Source of the DNA: Colletes latitarsis
Taxonomy: Eukaryota > Arthropoda > Insecta > Hymenoptera > Colletidae
NCBI RefSeq assembly: GCF_051014445.1
Contig: NC_135136.1
Coordinates: 10,744,001-10,808,000, forward strand
Length of the DNA: 64,000 bases
Reading direction: 5' to 3'
The notes under the pieces are model-generated. The model was not told the DNA's origin and did not search any database. It saw nothing but the letters and a program-made list of their open reading frames with translations. Position 1 is the stretch's first letter. Each line of letters starts with the position of its first letter. Below, piece after piece: positions 36,406 through 48,290 of this stretch. The translations under genes and the position numbers were made by a program.

Positions 36406-39400
36406 TACTTTTGCGTATTACGCACACTTGTTGGCCAGATCCTGGGATATTTCTGGTTTGGATCACGTAGTAATGCGGTACCACACTGAAACAGTCAACT
36501 AAACCTTTTTGCGATTAATATTTTGGAGGATGACGCTGGTTATGTCTGGGTTAGTTCTGGTATTTGCAATCATCTGGCTCATTCTTTCTCGTTTTTCGCA
36601 TACTTCTTGGGCAGATCCTGGGTTTTTTCTGGTTTGGATCACGTAGTAATGTGGTTCCACACCGAAACAGACAATTAAACCCGGTTGCGATTAATATTTT
36701 GGAGGATAACGCTGGTTATGCTTGGGTTAGTTCTGGTGTTTGCAATCGCCAGGCACATACTTTCGCATTTTTCGCATACTTGTTGGCCAGATCCTGGGAT
36801 ATTTCTGGTTTGGATCACGTAGTAATGCGGTACCACACCGAAACAGTCAATTAAAGCCGGTAGCGATTAATATTTTAGAGGATAACGCCGGTTATGTCTC
36901 GGTTAGGTCTGGGATATCCCCTCATCTGGCTCGTACTTTCGCACTTTTCGCATACTTGTTGGCCAGATCCTGGCCTTTTTCCGGCTTGGACCAAGTAGTA
37001 ATGTGGTGCCACACCGAAACAGTCAGTTATACCTGGTTGCGATTAATATTTTAGAGGATAACGCCGGTTATGTCTAGGTTAGGTCTGGTATTTGCAATTA
37101 ACTGGCTTATACTTTCGCGTTTTTCGCATACTTGTTAGGCAGATCCCGGGTTTTTCCTGGTTTGGATCACGTAGTAATGTGGTATCACACTGAAACAGTC
37201 AATAAAAGCTGGTTCCGATTAATAGTTTGGAGGATAACGCTGGTTACGTTTGTGTTAGTTCTGGTATTAGCAATCATCTGGCTCGTACTTTCGCGTTTTT
37301 CGCATACTTGTTGGCCAGATCCTGGGTTTCTTCAGGTTTGGATCCCGTAGTAATGTGGTTCCACACCGAAACGGTCAATTAAACCTGGTTGCGATTAATA
37401 TTTTGGAGGATAACGCTGGTTACGCTTGGGTCAGTTCTGGTATTTGCAATCGCCAGGCACATACTTTCGCATTTTTCGCATAATTGTTGGCCAGATCCTG
37501 GGATATTTCTGGTTTGGATCACGTAGTAATGCGGTACCACACAGAAACAGTTAATAAAAGCTGGTTCCGATTAATAGTCTGGAGGATAACGCTGGTTACG
37601 TTTGAGTTAGTTCTGGTATTAGCAATCATCTGGCTCGTACTTTCGCATTTTTCGCATACTTTTTGGCCAGATCCTGGCCTTTTTCTGGTTTGGACCACGA
37701 AGTAATGTGGTACCACACTGTCAATAAAAGCTGGTTCCGATTAGTATTTTAGAGGATATCGCTGGTTATGTCTGGGTTAGTTCTGGTATTTGCTATCATC
37801 TGGCACATACTTTCGCGTTTTTCGCATACTTGTGGGCCAGATCCTGGGCTTTTTCTGGTGTGGATCACGTAGTAATGTGGTACCACACTGAAACAGTCAG
37901 TAGAAGCTGGTTCCGATAAGTATTTTAGAGGATAACGCTGGTTATGTCTGGGTTAGTTCTGGTATTTGCCATCATCTGGCACATACCTTCGAGTTTTTCG
38001 CATACTTGTTGGCCTGGTCCTGGGCTTTTTCTGGTTTGGATCACGTAGTAATGTGGGACCACACTAAAAGAGTCAATTAAACCTGGTTGCGATTAATATT
38101 TTAGAGGATACCGCCGGTTATGTCTCGGTTAGGTCTGGTATTTGCCCTCATCTGGCTCGAACTTTCGCATTTTTCGCATACTTGATGGCCAGATCCTGGC
38201 CTTTGTCTGGCTTGGAGCACGTAGTAAAGTGGTACCACACTGAAACAGTCAATTAAACCTGGGTCCGATTAATATTTTAGAAGATAACGCCGGTTATGTC
38301 TCGGTTAGGTCTGGTATTTGCCCTCATCTGGCTCGTACTTTCGCATTTTTCGCATACTTGTTGGCCAGATCCTGGCTTTTTTCTGGTTTGGGTCACGTAG
38401 TAACGCGGTACCACACTGAAACAGTCAATTAAACCTGTGTCCGATTAATATTTTAGAGGATAACGCCGGTTATGTCTGGGTTAGGTCTGGTATTTGCCCA
38501 TATCTGGCTCGTACTTTCGCATTTTTCGCATACTTGTTGGCCAGATCCTGGCTTTTTTCTGGTTTGGATCACGTAGTAACGCGGTACCACACCGAAACTG
38601 TCAATTAAACCTGGTTGCGATTACTATTTTGGAGGATAACGCCGGTTACGTCTGGGTTAGGTCTGGTATTTGCACACATCTGGCTCGTACTTTCGCATTT
38701 TTCGCATACTTGTTGGCCAGATCCTGGGTTTCTTCAGGTTTGGATCCCTTAGTAATGTGGTTCCACACCGAAACAGTCAATTAAAGCTGGTTCCGATTTG
38801 TATTTTAGAGGATAACGCTGGTTATGTCTGTGTTAGTTCTGGTATTTGCAATCATCTGGCTCATACTTTTGCGTATTACGCACACTTGTTGGCCAGATCC
38901 TGGGATATTTCTGGTTTGGATCACGTAGTAATGCGGTACCACACTGAAACAGTCAACTAAACCTTTTTGCGATTAATATTTTGGAGGATGACGCTGGTTA
39001 TGTCTGGGTTAGTTCTGGTATTTGCAATCATCTGGCTCATTCTTTCTCGTTTTTCGCATACTTCTTGGGCAGATCCTGGGTTTTTTCTGGTTTGGATCAC
39101 GTAGTAATGTGGTTCCACACCGAAACAGACAATTAAACCCGGTTGCGATTAATATTTTGGAGGATAACGCTGGTTATGCTTGGGTTAGTTCTGGTGTTTG
39201 CAATCGCCAGGCACATACTTTCGCATTTTTCGCATACTTGTTGGCCAGATCCTGGGATATTTCTGGTTTGGATCACGTAGTAATGCGGTACCACACCGAA
39301 ACAGTCAATTAAAGCCGGTAGCGATTAATATTTTAGAGGATAACGCCGGTTATGTCTCGGTTAGGTCTGGGATATCCCCTCATCTGGCTCGTACTTTCGC

Positions 39401-40447
39401 ACTTTTCGCATACTTGTTGGCCAGATCCTGGCCTTCTTCCGGCTTGGACCAAGTAGTAATGTGGTGCCACACCGAAACAGTCAGTTATACCTGGTTGCGA
39501 TTAATATTTTAGAGGATAACGCCGGTTATGTCTAGGTTAGGTCTGGTATTTGCAATTAACTGGCTTATACTTTCGCGTTTTTCGCATACTTGTTGGGCAG
39601 ATCCCGGGTTTTTCCTGGTTTGGATCACGTAGTAATGTGGTACCACACCGAAACAGTCAATTAACCCTGGTTGCGAATAATATTTTAGAGGATAACGCTG
39701 GTTATGTCTGGGTTAGTTCCGGTATTTGCAATCTTCTGGCTCATACTTTCGCGTTTTTCGCATACTTGTTGGCCAGATCCTGGCCTTTTTCTGGCTTGGA
39801 CCACGTAGTAATGCGGTACCACACCGAAACAGTCAATTAAAGCCGGTAGCGATTAATATTTTAGAGGATAACGCCGGTTATGTCTCGGTTAGGTCTGGGA
39901 TATCCCCCCATCTGGCTCGTACTTTCGCACTTTTCGCATACTTGTTGGCCAGATCCTGGCCTTTTTCTGGCTTGGACCACGTAGTAATGCGGTACCACAC
40001 CGAAACAGTCAATCAAACCTGGTTGCGATTAATATTTCAGAGGTTAACGCCGGTTATGTCTCGGTTAGGTTTGGGATTTGCAATCATCTGGCTCGTACTT
40101 TCGCATTTCTCGCATACTTTTTGGCCAGATCCCGGCCTTTTTCTGGCTTGGACCACGTAGTAATGTGGTACCACACCGAAACAGTCAATTAACCCTGGTT
40201 GCGAATAATATTTTAGAGGATAACGCTGGTTATGTCTGGGTTAGTTCCGGTATTTGCAATCTTCTGGCTCATACTTTCGCGTTTTTCGCATACTTGTTGG
40301 GCAGATCCCGGGTTTTTTCTGGATTGGATCACGTAGTAATGTGGTGTCACACTGAAACAGACAATAAAAGCTGGTTCCGATTAATAGTTTGGAGGATAAC
40401 GCTGGTTACGTTTGTGTTAGTTCTGGTATTAGCAATCATCTGGCTCG
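36406..40447 (+). repeat. 23-mer HOR, copy 2 (4,042 bp)
   Basis: Second copy of the 4,042-bp unit. The crossover point can be bracketed. At 36,405 the base agrees with the next unit end (40,447) and not with 32,363. From 36,412 on the sequence follows the start of copy 1 (TTGCGTATTACGC) and not the sequence after 40,453. The exchange therefore lies in the shared ACTTT between those points. Small private differences include CCCCCCAT near 39,905 and CCTTCTTCC near 39,434. Confidence 0.88.
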
Positions 40448-42430
40448 TACTTTCGCGTTTTTCGCATACTTGTTGGGCAGATCCTGGCTTCCTTCTGGCT
40501 TGGACCACGTAGTAATGTGGTACCACACTGAAACTGTCAATTAAACCTGGTTTCGAATAATATTTTAGAGGATAACGCCGGTTATTTCTGGGTTAGGTCT
40601 GGTATTTGCCCTCATCTGGCACATACTTTCGCAATTTTCATGTACTTGTTGGCCAGATCTCGGGTGTTTTGTGGCTTGGACCCCGTCGTAATGTGATTCC
40701 ACATCGAAACAGTCAATTAAACCTGGTTGCGATTAATATTTTAGAGGTTAACGCCGGTTATGTCTCTCTTAGGTTTGGGATTTGCAATCATCTGGCTCGT
40801 ACTTTCGCATTTCTCGCATACTTTCTGGCCAGATCCTGGCCTTTTTCTGGCTTGGACCACGTAGTAATGTGGTTCCACACCGAAACAGTCAATTAAACCT
40901 GGTTGCGATTAATATTTTGGAGGATAACGCTGGTTATGTTTGGGTTAGTTCTGGTATTTACAATCATCTGGCTCATACTTTCGCGTTTTTCGCATACTTG
41001 TTGGCCAGATCCTGGCTTTTTTCTGGTTTGGGTCACGTAGTAACGCGGTACCACACTGAAACAGTCAATTAAACCTATGTCCGATTAATATTTTAGAGGA
41101 TAACGCCGGTTATGTCTGGGTTAGGTCTAGTATTTGCCCTTATCTGGCTCGTACTATCGCATTTTTCGCATACTTGTTGGCCAGATCCTGGCTTTTTTCT
41201 GGTTTGGATCACGTAGTAACGCGGTACCACACCGAAACTGTCAATTAAAACTGGTTGCGATTACTATTTTGAAGGACATCGCCGGTTATGTCTGGGTTAG
41301 GTCTGGTATTAGCCCTCATCTAGCACGTACTTTCGCGTTTTTCGCATAGTTGTTGGCCAGATCCTGGGATTTTTCTGGCTTGGATCCCGTAGTAATGTGG
41401 TTCCACACCGAAACAGTCAATTAAACCTGGGTCCGATTAATATTTTAGAGGATAACGCCGGTTATGTCTGGGTTAGGTCTGGTATTTGCCCTCATCTGGC
41501 TCGTACTTTCGCATTTTCCGCATACTTGTTGGCCAGATCCTGGCTTTTTTCTGGTTTGGATCACGTAGTAACGCGGTACCACACCGAAACAGTCAATTAA
41601 ACCTGGTTGCGATTACTATTTTGGAGGATAACGGCGGTTATGTCTGGGTTAGGTCTGGTATTTGCCCTCATCTAGCTCGTCCTTTCGCGTTTTTCGCATG
41701 GTTGCTGGCCAGATCCTGGGGTTTTTCTGGTTTGGATCCCGTAGTAATGTGGTACCAGACTGAAACAGTCAATAAAAGCTGGTTCCGATTAGTATTTTAG
41801 AGGATAACGCTGGTTATGTCTCTGTTAGTTCTGGTATTTGCAATCATCTGGCTCATACTTTCGCGTTTTTCGCATACTTGTTGGCCAGATCCTGGGTTTT
41901 TTCTGGTCTGGATCCCGTTGTAATGAGGTTCCACACCGAAACAGTAAATTAAACTGGTTGCGATTAATATTTTAGAGGATAACGCCCGTTATGTCTCGGG
42001 TAGGTCTGGGATTTGTCCTCATCTGGCTCGTACTTTCGCGTTTTTCGCATACTTGTTGGCCAGATCCTGGGCTTTTTCTGGTGTGGATCACGTAGTAATG
42101 TGGTACCACACTGAAACAGTCAGTAAAAGCTGGTTCCGATTAGTATTTTAGAGGATGACGATGGTTATGTCTGTGTCAGTTCTGGTATTTGCAATCATCT
42201 GGCTCATAGTTTCGCGTTTTTCGCACACTTGTTGGCCAGATCCTGGCCCTTTTCTGGTTTGGATCACGTACTAATGTGGTACCCCACTGAAACAGTCAAT
42301 AGAAGCTGGTTCCGATACGTATTTTAGAGGATAACGCTGGTTATGTCTGGGTTAGTTCTGGTATTTGCTATCATCTGGCACATACTTTCGCGTTTTTCGC
42401 ATACTTGTTGGCCAGATCCTGGGCTTTTTC

Positions 42431-42784
42431 TGGTTTGCATCACGTAGTAATGCGGTACCACACCGAAATAGTCAAACAAAACTTGGTTGCGATTAATATT
42501 TTAGAGGATAACGCCGGTTATGTCTCGGTTAGGTCTGGTATTTACAATCATCTGGCTCATACTTTCGCGTTTTTCGCATACTCGTTGGCCAGATCCTGGG
42601 ATATTTCTGGTTTGCATCACGTAGTAATGCGGTACCACACCGAAATAGTCAAACAAAACTTGGTTGCGATTAATATTTTAGAGGATAACGCCGGTTATGT
42701 CTCGGTTAGGTCTGGTATTTACAATCATCTGGCTCATACTTTCGCGTTTTTCGCATACTCGTTGGCCAGATCCTGGGTTTCTTC
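42431..42784 (+). repeat. Tandem pair of 177-bp monomers
   Basis: Two successive monomers each carry GTCAAACAAAACTTGG in place of GTCAATTAAACCTGG. The change adds one base and removes the usual TAA stop. Because 177 is divisible by three, the open frame continues in the same phase, so a 59-residue unit repeats in frame within a 142-codon frame at 42,405-42,833. The pair looks identical by eye and is 177 bp apart. It shows how a non-coding satellite can give a misleading repeat-protein-like frame. Confidence 0.85.
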
Positions 42785-45700
42785 AGGTTTGGATCCCGTA
42801 GTAATGTGGTTCCACACCGAAACAGTCAATTAAAGCTGGTTCCGATTTGTATTTTAGAGGATAACGCTGGTTATGTCTGTGTTAGTTCTGGTATTTGCAA
42901 TCATCTGGCTCATACTTTCGCGTATTACGCACACTTGTTGGCCAGATCCTGGGATATTTCTGGTTTGGATCACGTAGTAATGCGGTACCACACCGAAACA
43001 GTCAACTAAACCTTTTTGCGATTAATATTTTGGAGGATGACACTGGTTATGTCTGGGTTAGTTCTGGTATTTGCAATCATCTGGCTCATTCTTTCTCGTT
43101 TTTCGCATACTTCTTGGGCAGATCCTGGGTTTTTTCTGGTTTGGATTACGTAGTAATGTGGTTCCACACCGAAACAGACAATTAAACCCGGTTGCGATTA
43201 ATATTTTGGAGGATAACGCTGGTTATGCTTGGGTTAGTTCTGGTGTATGCAATCGCCAGGCACATACTTTCGCATTTGTCGCATACTTGTTGGCCAGATC
43301 CTGGGATATTTCTGGTTTGGATCACGTAGTAATGCGGTACCACACCGAAACAGTCAACTAAACCTTTTTGCGATTAATATTTTAGAGGATAACGCCGGTT
43401 ACGTCTTGGTTAGGTCTGGTATTTGCCCTCATCTGGCTCGAACTTTCGCATTTTTCGCATACTTGTTGGCCAGATCCTGGCCTTTTTCCGGCTTGGACCA
43501 AGTAGTAATGTGGTACCACACCGAAACAGTCAGTTAAAACTGGTTGCGATTAATATTTTGGAGGATAACGCTGGTTATGCTTGGGTTAGTTCTGGTGTAT
43601 GCAATCGCCAGGCACATACTTTCGCATTTGTCGCATACTTGTTGGGCAGATCCCGGGTTTTTTCTGGTTTGGATCACGTAGTAATGTGGTATCACACTGA
43701 AACAGTCAATAAAAGCTGGTTCCGATTAATAGTTTGGAGGATAACGCTGGTTACGTTTGTGTTAGTTCTGGTATTAGCAATCATCTGGCTCGTACTTTCG
43801 CGCTTTTCGCATACTTGTTGGGCAGATCCTGGCTTCCTTCTGGCTTGGACCACGTAGTAATGTGGTACCACACTGAAACTGTCAATTAAACATGGTTTCG
43901 AATAATATTTTAGAGGATAACGCCGGTTATGTCTGGGTTAGGTCTGGTATTTGCCCTCATCTGGCTCATACTTTCGCAATTTTCATGTACTTGTTGGCCA
44001 GATCTCGGGTGTTTTGTGGCTTGGACCCCGTCGTAATGTGATTCCACATCGAAACAGTCAATTAAACCTGGTTGCGATTAATATTTTAGAGGTTAACGCC
44101 GGTTATGTCTCGGTTAGGTTTGGGATTTGCAATCATCTGGCTCGTACTTTCGCATTTCTCGCATACTTTCTGGCCAGATCCTGGCCTGTTTCTGGCTTGG
44201 ACCACGTAGTAATGTGGTACCACACCGAAACAGTCAATTAACCCTGGTTGCGAATAATATTTTAGAGGATAACGCTGGTTATGTCCGGGTTAGTTCCGGT
44301 ACTTGCAATCTTCTGGCTCATACTTTCGCATTTTTCGCATACCTGTTGTTCAGATCCTGGCCTTTTTCTGGCTTGGACCACGTAGTAATGTGGTACCACA
44401 CCGAAACAGTCAATTAACCCTGGTTGCGGATAATATTTTAGAGGATAACGCTGGTTATGTCTGGGTTAGTTCCGGTATTTGCAATCTTCTGGCTCATACT
44501 TTCTCGTTTTTCGCATACTTGTTGGGCAGATCCTGGCTTCCTTCTGGCATGGACCACGTAGTAATGTGGTACCACACAGAAACTGTCAATTAAACCAGGG
44601 TTCGAATAATATTTTAGAGGATAACGCCGGTTATGTCTGGGTTAGGTCTGGTATTTGCCCTCATCTGGCTCATACTTTCGCAATTTTCATGTACTTGTTG
44701 GCCAGATCTCGGGTGTTTTGTGGCTTGGACCCCTTCGTAATGTGGTCCCACATCGAAACAGTCAATTAAACCTGGTTGCGATTAATATTTTGGAGGATAA
44801 CGCTGGTTATGTTTGGGTTAGTTCTGGTATTTGCAATCATCAGGCACATACTTTCGCATTTTTCGCATACTTGTTGGCCAGATCCTGGGATATTTCTGGT
44901 TTGCATCACGTAGTAATGCGGTACCACACCGAAACAGTCAAACAAACCCTTATTGCGATTAATATTTTAGAGGATAACGCCGGTTATGTCTCGGTTAGGT
45001 CTGGTATTTACAATCATCTGGCTCATACTTTCGCGTTTTTCGCATACTTGTTGGGCAGATCCTGGGTTTCTTCAGGTTTGGATCCCGTAGTAATGTGGTT
45101 CCACACCGAAACGGTCAATTAAACCTGGTTGCGATTAATATTTTGGAGGATAACGCTGGTTATGCTTGGGTCAGTTCTGGTATTTGCAATCGCCAGGCAC
45201 ATACTTTCGCATTTTTCGCATAATTGTTGGCCAGATCCTGGGATATTTCTGGTTTGGATCACGTAGTAATGCGGTACCACACCGAAACAGTCAACTAAAC
45301 CTTTTTGCGATTAATATTTTGGGGGATAACGCTGTTTATGTCTGGGTTAGTTCTGATATTTGCAACCATCTGGCTCATTCTTTCTCGTTTTTCGCATACT
45401 TGTTGGGCAGATCCCGGGTTTTTTCTGGTTTGGATCACGTAGTACTGTGGTATCACACTGAAACAGTTAATAAAAGCTGGTTCCGATTAATAGTTTGGAG
45501 GATAACGCTGGTTACGTTTGAGTTAGTTCTGGTATTAGCAATCATCTGGCTCGTACTTTCGCATTTTTCGCATACTTTTTGGCCAGATCCTGGCCTTTTT
45601 CTGGTTTGGACCACGAAGTAATGTGGTACCACACTGTCAATAAAAGCTGGTTCCGATTAGTATTTTAGAGGATATCGCTGGTTATGTCTGGGTTAGTTCT

Positions 45701-47837
45701 GGTATTTGCTATCATCTGGCACATACTTTCGCGTTTTTCGCATACTTGTGGGCCAGATCCTGGGCTTTTTCTGGTGTGGATCACGTAGTAATGTGGTACC
45801 ACACTGAAACAGTCAGTAGAAGCTGGTTCCGATAAGTATTTTAGAGGATAACGCTGGTTATGTCTGGGTTAGTTCTGGTATTTGCCATCATCTGGCACAT
45901 ACCTTCGAGTTTTTCGCATACTTGTTGGCCTGGTCCTGGGCTTTTTCTGGTTTGGATCACGTAGTAATGTGGTACCACACGGAAACAGTCAATTAAACCT
46001 GGGTCCGATTAATATTTTAGAGGATAACGCCGGTTATGTCTGGGTTAGGTCTGGTATTTGCCCTCATCTGGCTCGAACTTTCGCATTTTTCGCATACTTG
46101 GCCAGATCCTGGCCTTTTTCTGGCTTGGACCAAGTAGTAATGTGGGACCACACTAAAAGAGTCAATTAAACCTGGTTGCGATTAATATTTTAGAGGATAC
46201 CGCCGGTTATGTCTCGGTTAGGTCTGGTATTTGCCCTCATCTGGCTCGAACTTTCGCATTTTTCGCATACTTGATGGCCAGATCCTGGCCTTTGTCTGGC
46301 TTGGAGCACGTAGTAAAGTGGTACCACACTGAAACAGTCAATTAAACCTGGGTCCGATTAATATTTTAGAAGATAACGCCGGTTATGTCTGGGTTAGGTC
46401 TGGTATTTGCCCTCATCTGGCTCGTACTTTCGCATTTTTCGCATACTTGTTGGCCAGATCCTGGCTTTTCTCTGGTTTGGGTCACGTAGTAACGCGGTAC
46501 CACACTGAAACAGTCAATTAAACCTGTGTCCGATTAATATTTTAGAGGATAACGCCGGTTATGTCTGGGTTAGGTCTGGTATTTGCCCTTATCTGGCTCG
46601 TACTTTCGCATTTTTCGCATACTTGTTGGCCAGATCCTGGCTTTTTTCTGGTTTGGATCACGTAGTAACACGGTACCACACCGAAACTGTCAATTAAACC
46701 TGGTTGCGATTACTATTTTGGGGGATAACGCCGGTTACGTCTGGGTTAGGTCTGGTATTTGCACACATCTGGCTCGTACTTTCGCATTTTTCGCATACTT
46801 GTTGGCCAGATCCTGGGTTTCTTCAGGTTTGGATCCCTTAGTAATGTGGTTCCACACCGAAACAGTCAATTAAAGCTGGTTCCGATTTGTATTTTAGAGG
46901 ATAACGCTGGTTATGTCTGTGTTAGTTCTGGTATTTGCAATCATCTGGCTCATACTTTTGCGTATTACGCACACTTGTTGGCCAGATCCTGGGATATTTC
47001 TGGTTTGGATCACGTAGTAATGCGGTACCACACTGAAACAGTCAACTAAACCTTTTTGCGATTAATATTTTGGAGGATGACGCTGGTTATGTCTGGGTTA
47101 GTTCTGGTATTTGCAATCATCTGGCTCATTCTTTCTCGTTTTTCGCATACTTCTTGGGCAGATCCTGGGTTTTTTCTGGTTTGGATCACGTAGTAATGTG
47201 GTTCCACACCGAAACAGACAATTAAACCCGGTTGCGATTAATATTTTGGAGGATAACGCTGGTTATGCTTGGGTTAGTTCTGGTGTTTGCAATCGCCAGG
47301 CACATACTTTCGCATTTTTCGCATACTTGTTGGCCAGATCCTGGGATATTTCTGGTTTGGATCACGTAGTAATGCGGTACCACACCGAAACAGTCAATTA
47401 AAGCCGGTAGCGATTAATATTTTAGAGGATAACGCCGGTTATGTCTCGGTTAGGTCTGGGATATCCCCTCATCTGGCTCGTACTTTCGCACTTTTCGCAT
47501 ACTTGTTGGCCAGATCCTGGCCTTTTTCCGGCTTGGACCAAGTAGTAATGTGGTGCCACACCGAAACAGTCAGTTATACCTGGTTGCGATTAATATTTTA
47601 GAGGATAACGCCGGTTATGTCTAGGTTAGGTCTGGTATTTGCAATTAACTGGCTTATACTTTCGCGTTTTTCGCATACTTGTTAGGCAGATCCCGGGTTT
47701 TTCCTGGTTTGGATCACGTAGTAATGTGGTATCACACTGAAACAGTCAATAAAAGCTGGTTCCGATTAATAGTTTGGAGGATAACGCTGGTTACGTTTGG
47801 GTTAGTTCTGGTATTAGCAATCATCTGGCTCGTACTT
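42583..47837 (+). repeat. Large block B copy 2
   Basis: Copy of 28,519-33,248. It lacks one monomer near 43,480, has a different monomer in place of the one at about 29,675-29,745 (here GGTGTATGCAATCGCCAGG, there TCTAGGTGAGGTCTGG), and has four extra monomers at about 45,711-46,411. One extra monomer carries a 3-bp loss near 46,100 (CATACTTGGCCAG), as if one TTG of a TTGTTG pair slipped out. Confidence 0.8.
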
Positions 47838-48290
47838 TCGCATTTTTCGCATACCTGTTGTTCAGATCCTGGCCTTTTTCTGGCTTGGACCACGTAGTAA
47901 TGCGGTACCACACCGAAACAGTCAATCAAACCTGGTTGCGATTAATATTTCAGAGGTTAACGCCGGTTATGTCTCGGTTAGGTTTGGGATTTGCAATCAT
48001 CTGGCTCGTACTTTCGCATTTCTCGCATACTTTTTGGCCAGATCCCGGCCTTTTTCTGGCTTGGACCACGTAGTAATGTGGTACCACACCGAAACAGTCA
48101 ATTAACCCTGGTTGCGAATAATATTTTAGAGGATAACGCTGGTTATGTCTGGGTTAGTTCCGGTATTTGCAATCTTCTAGCTCATACTTTCGCGTTTTTC
48201 GCATACTTGTTGGGCAGATCCCGGGTTTTTTCTGGTTTGGATCACGTAGTAATGTGGTGTCACACCGAAACAGACAATAAAAGCTGGTTC

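Noticed and set aside
32364..40447. Assembly duplication as the explanation for the near-identical 4,042-bp pair
   Set aside because: Not excluded, but the copies carry several independent differences and each junction is a plausible homologous crossover, so I treat it as real pending read-depth checks.
38494..46873. Two further hidden 23-mer periods, because marker monomers at 38,670 and 46,759 are 8,089 bp apart (about 2 x 4,044)
   Set aside because: The middle (42.6-46.4 kb) is a copy of 28.5-31.8 kb rather than a 23-mer unit, so the near-double spacing looks coincidental.
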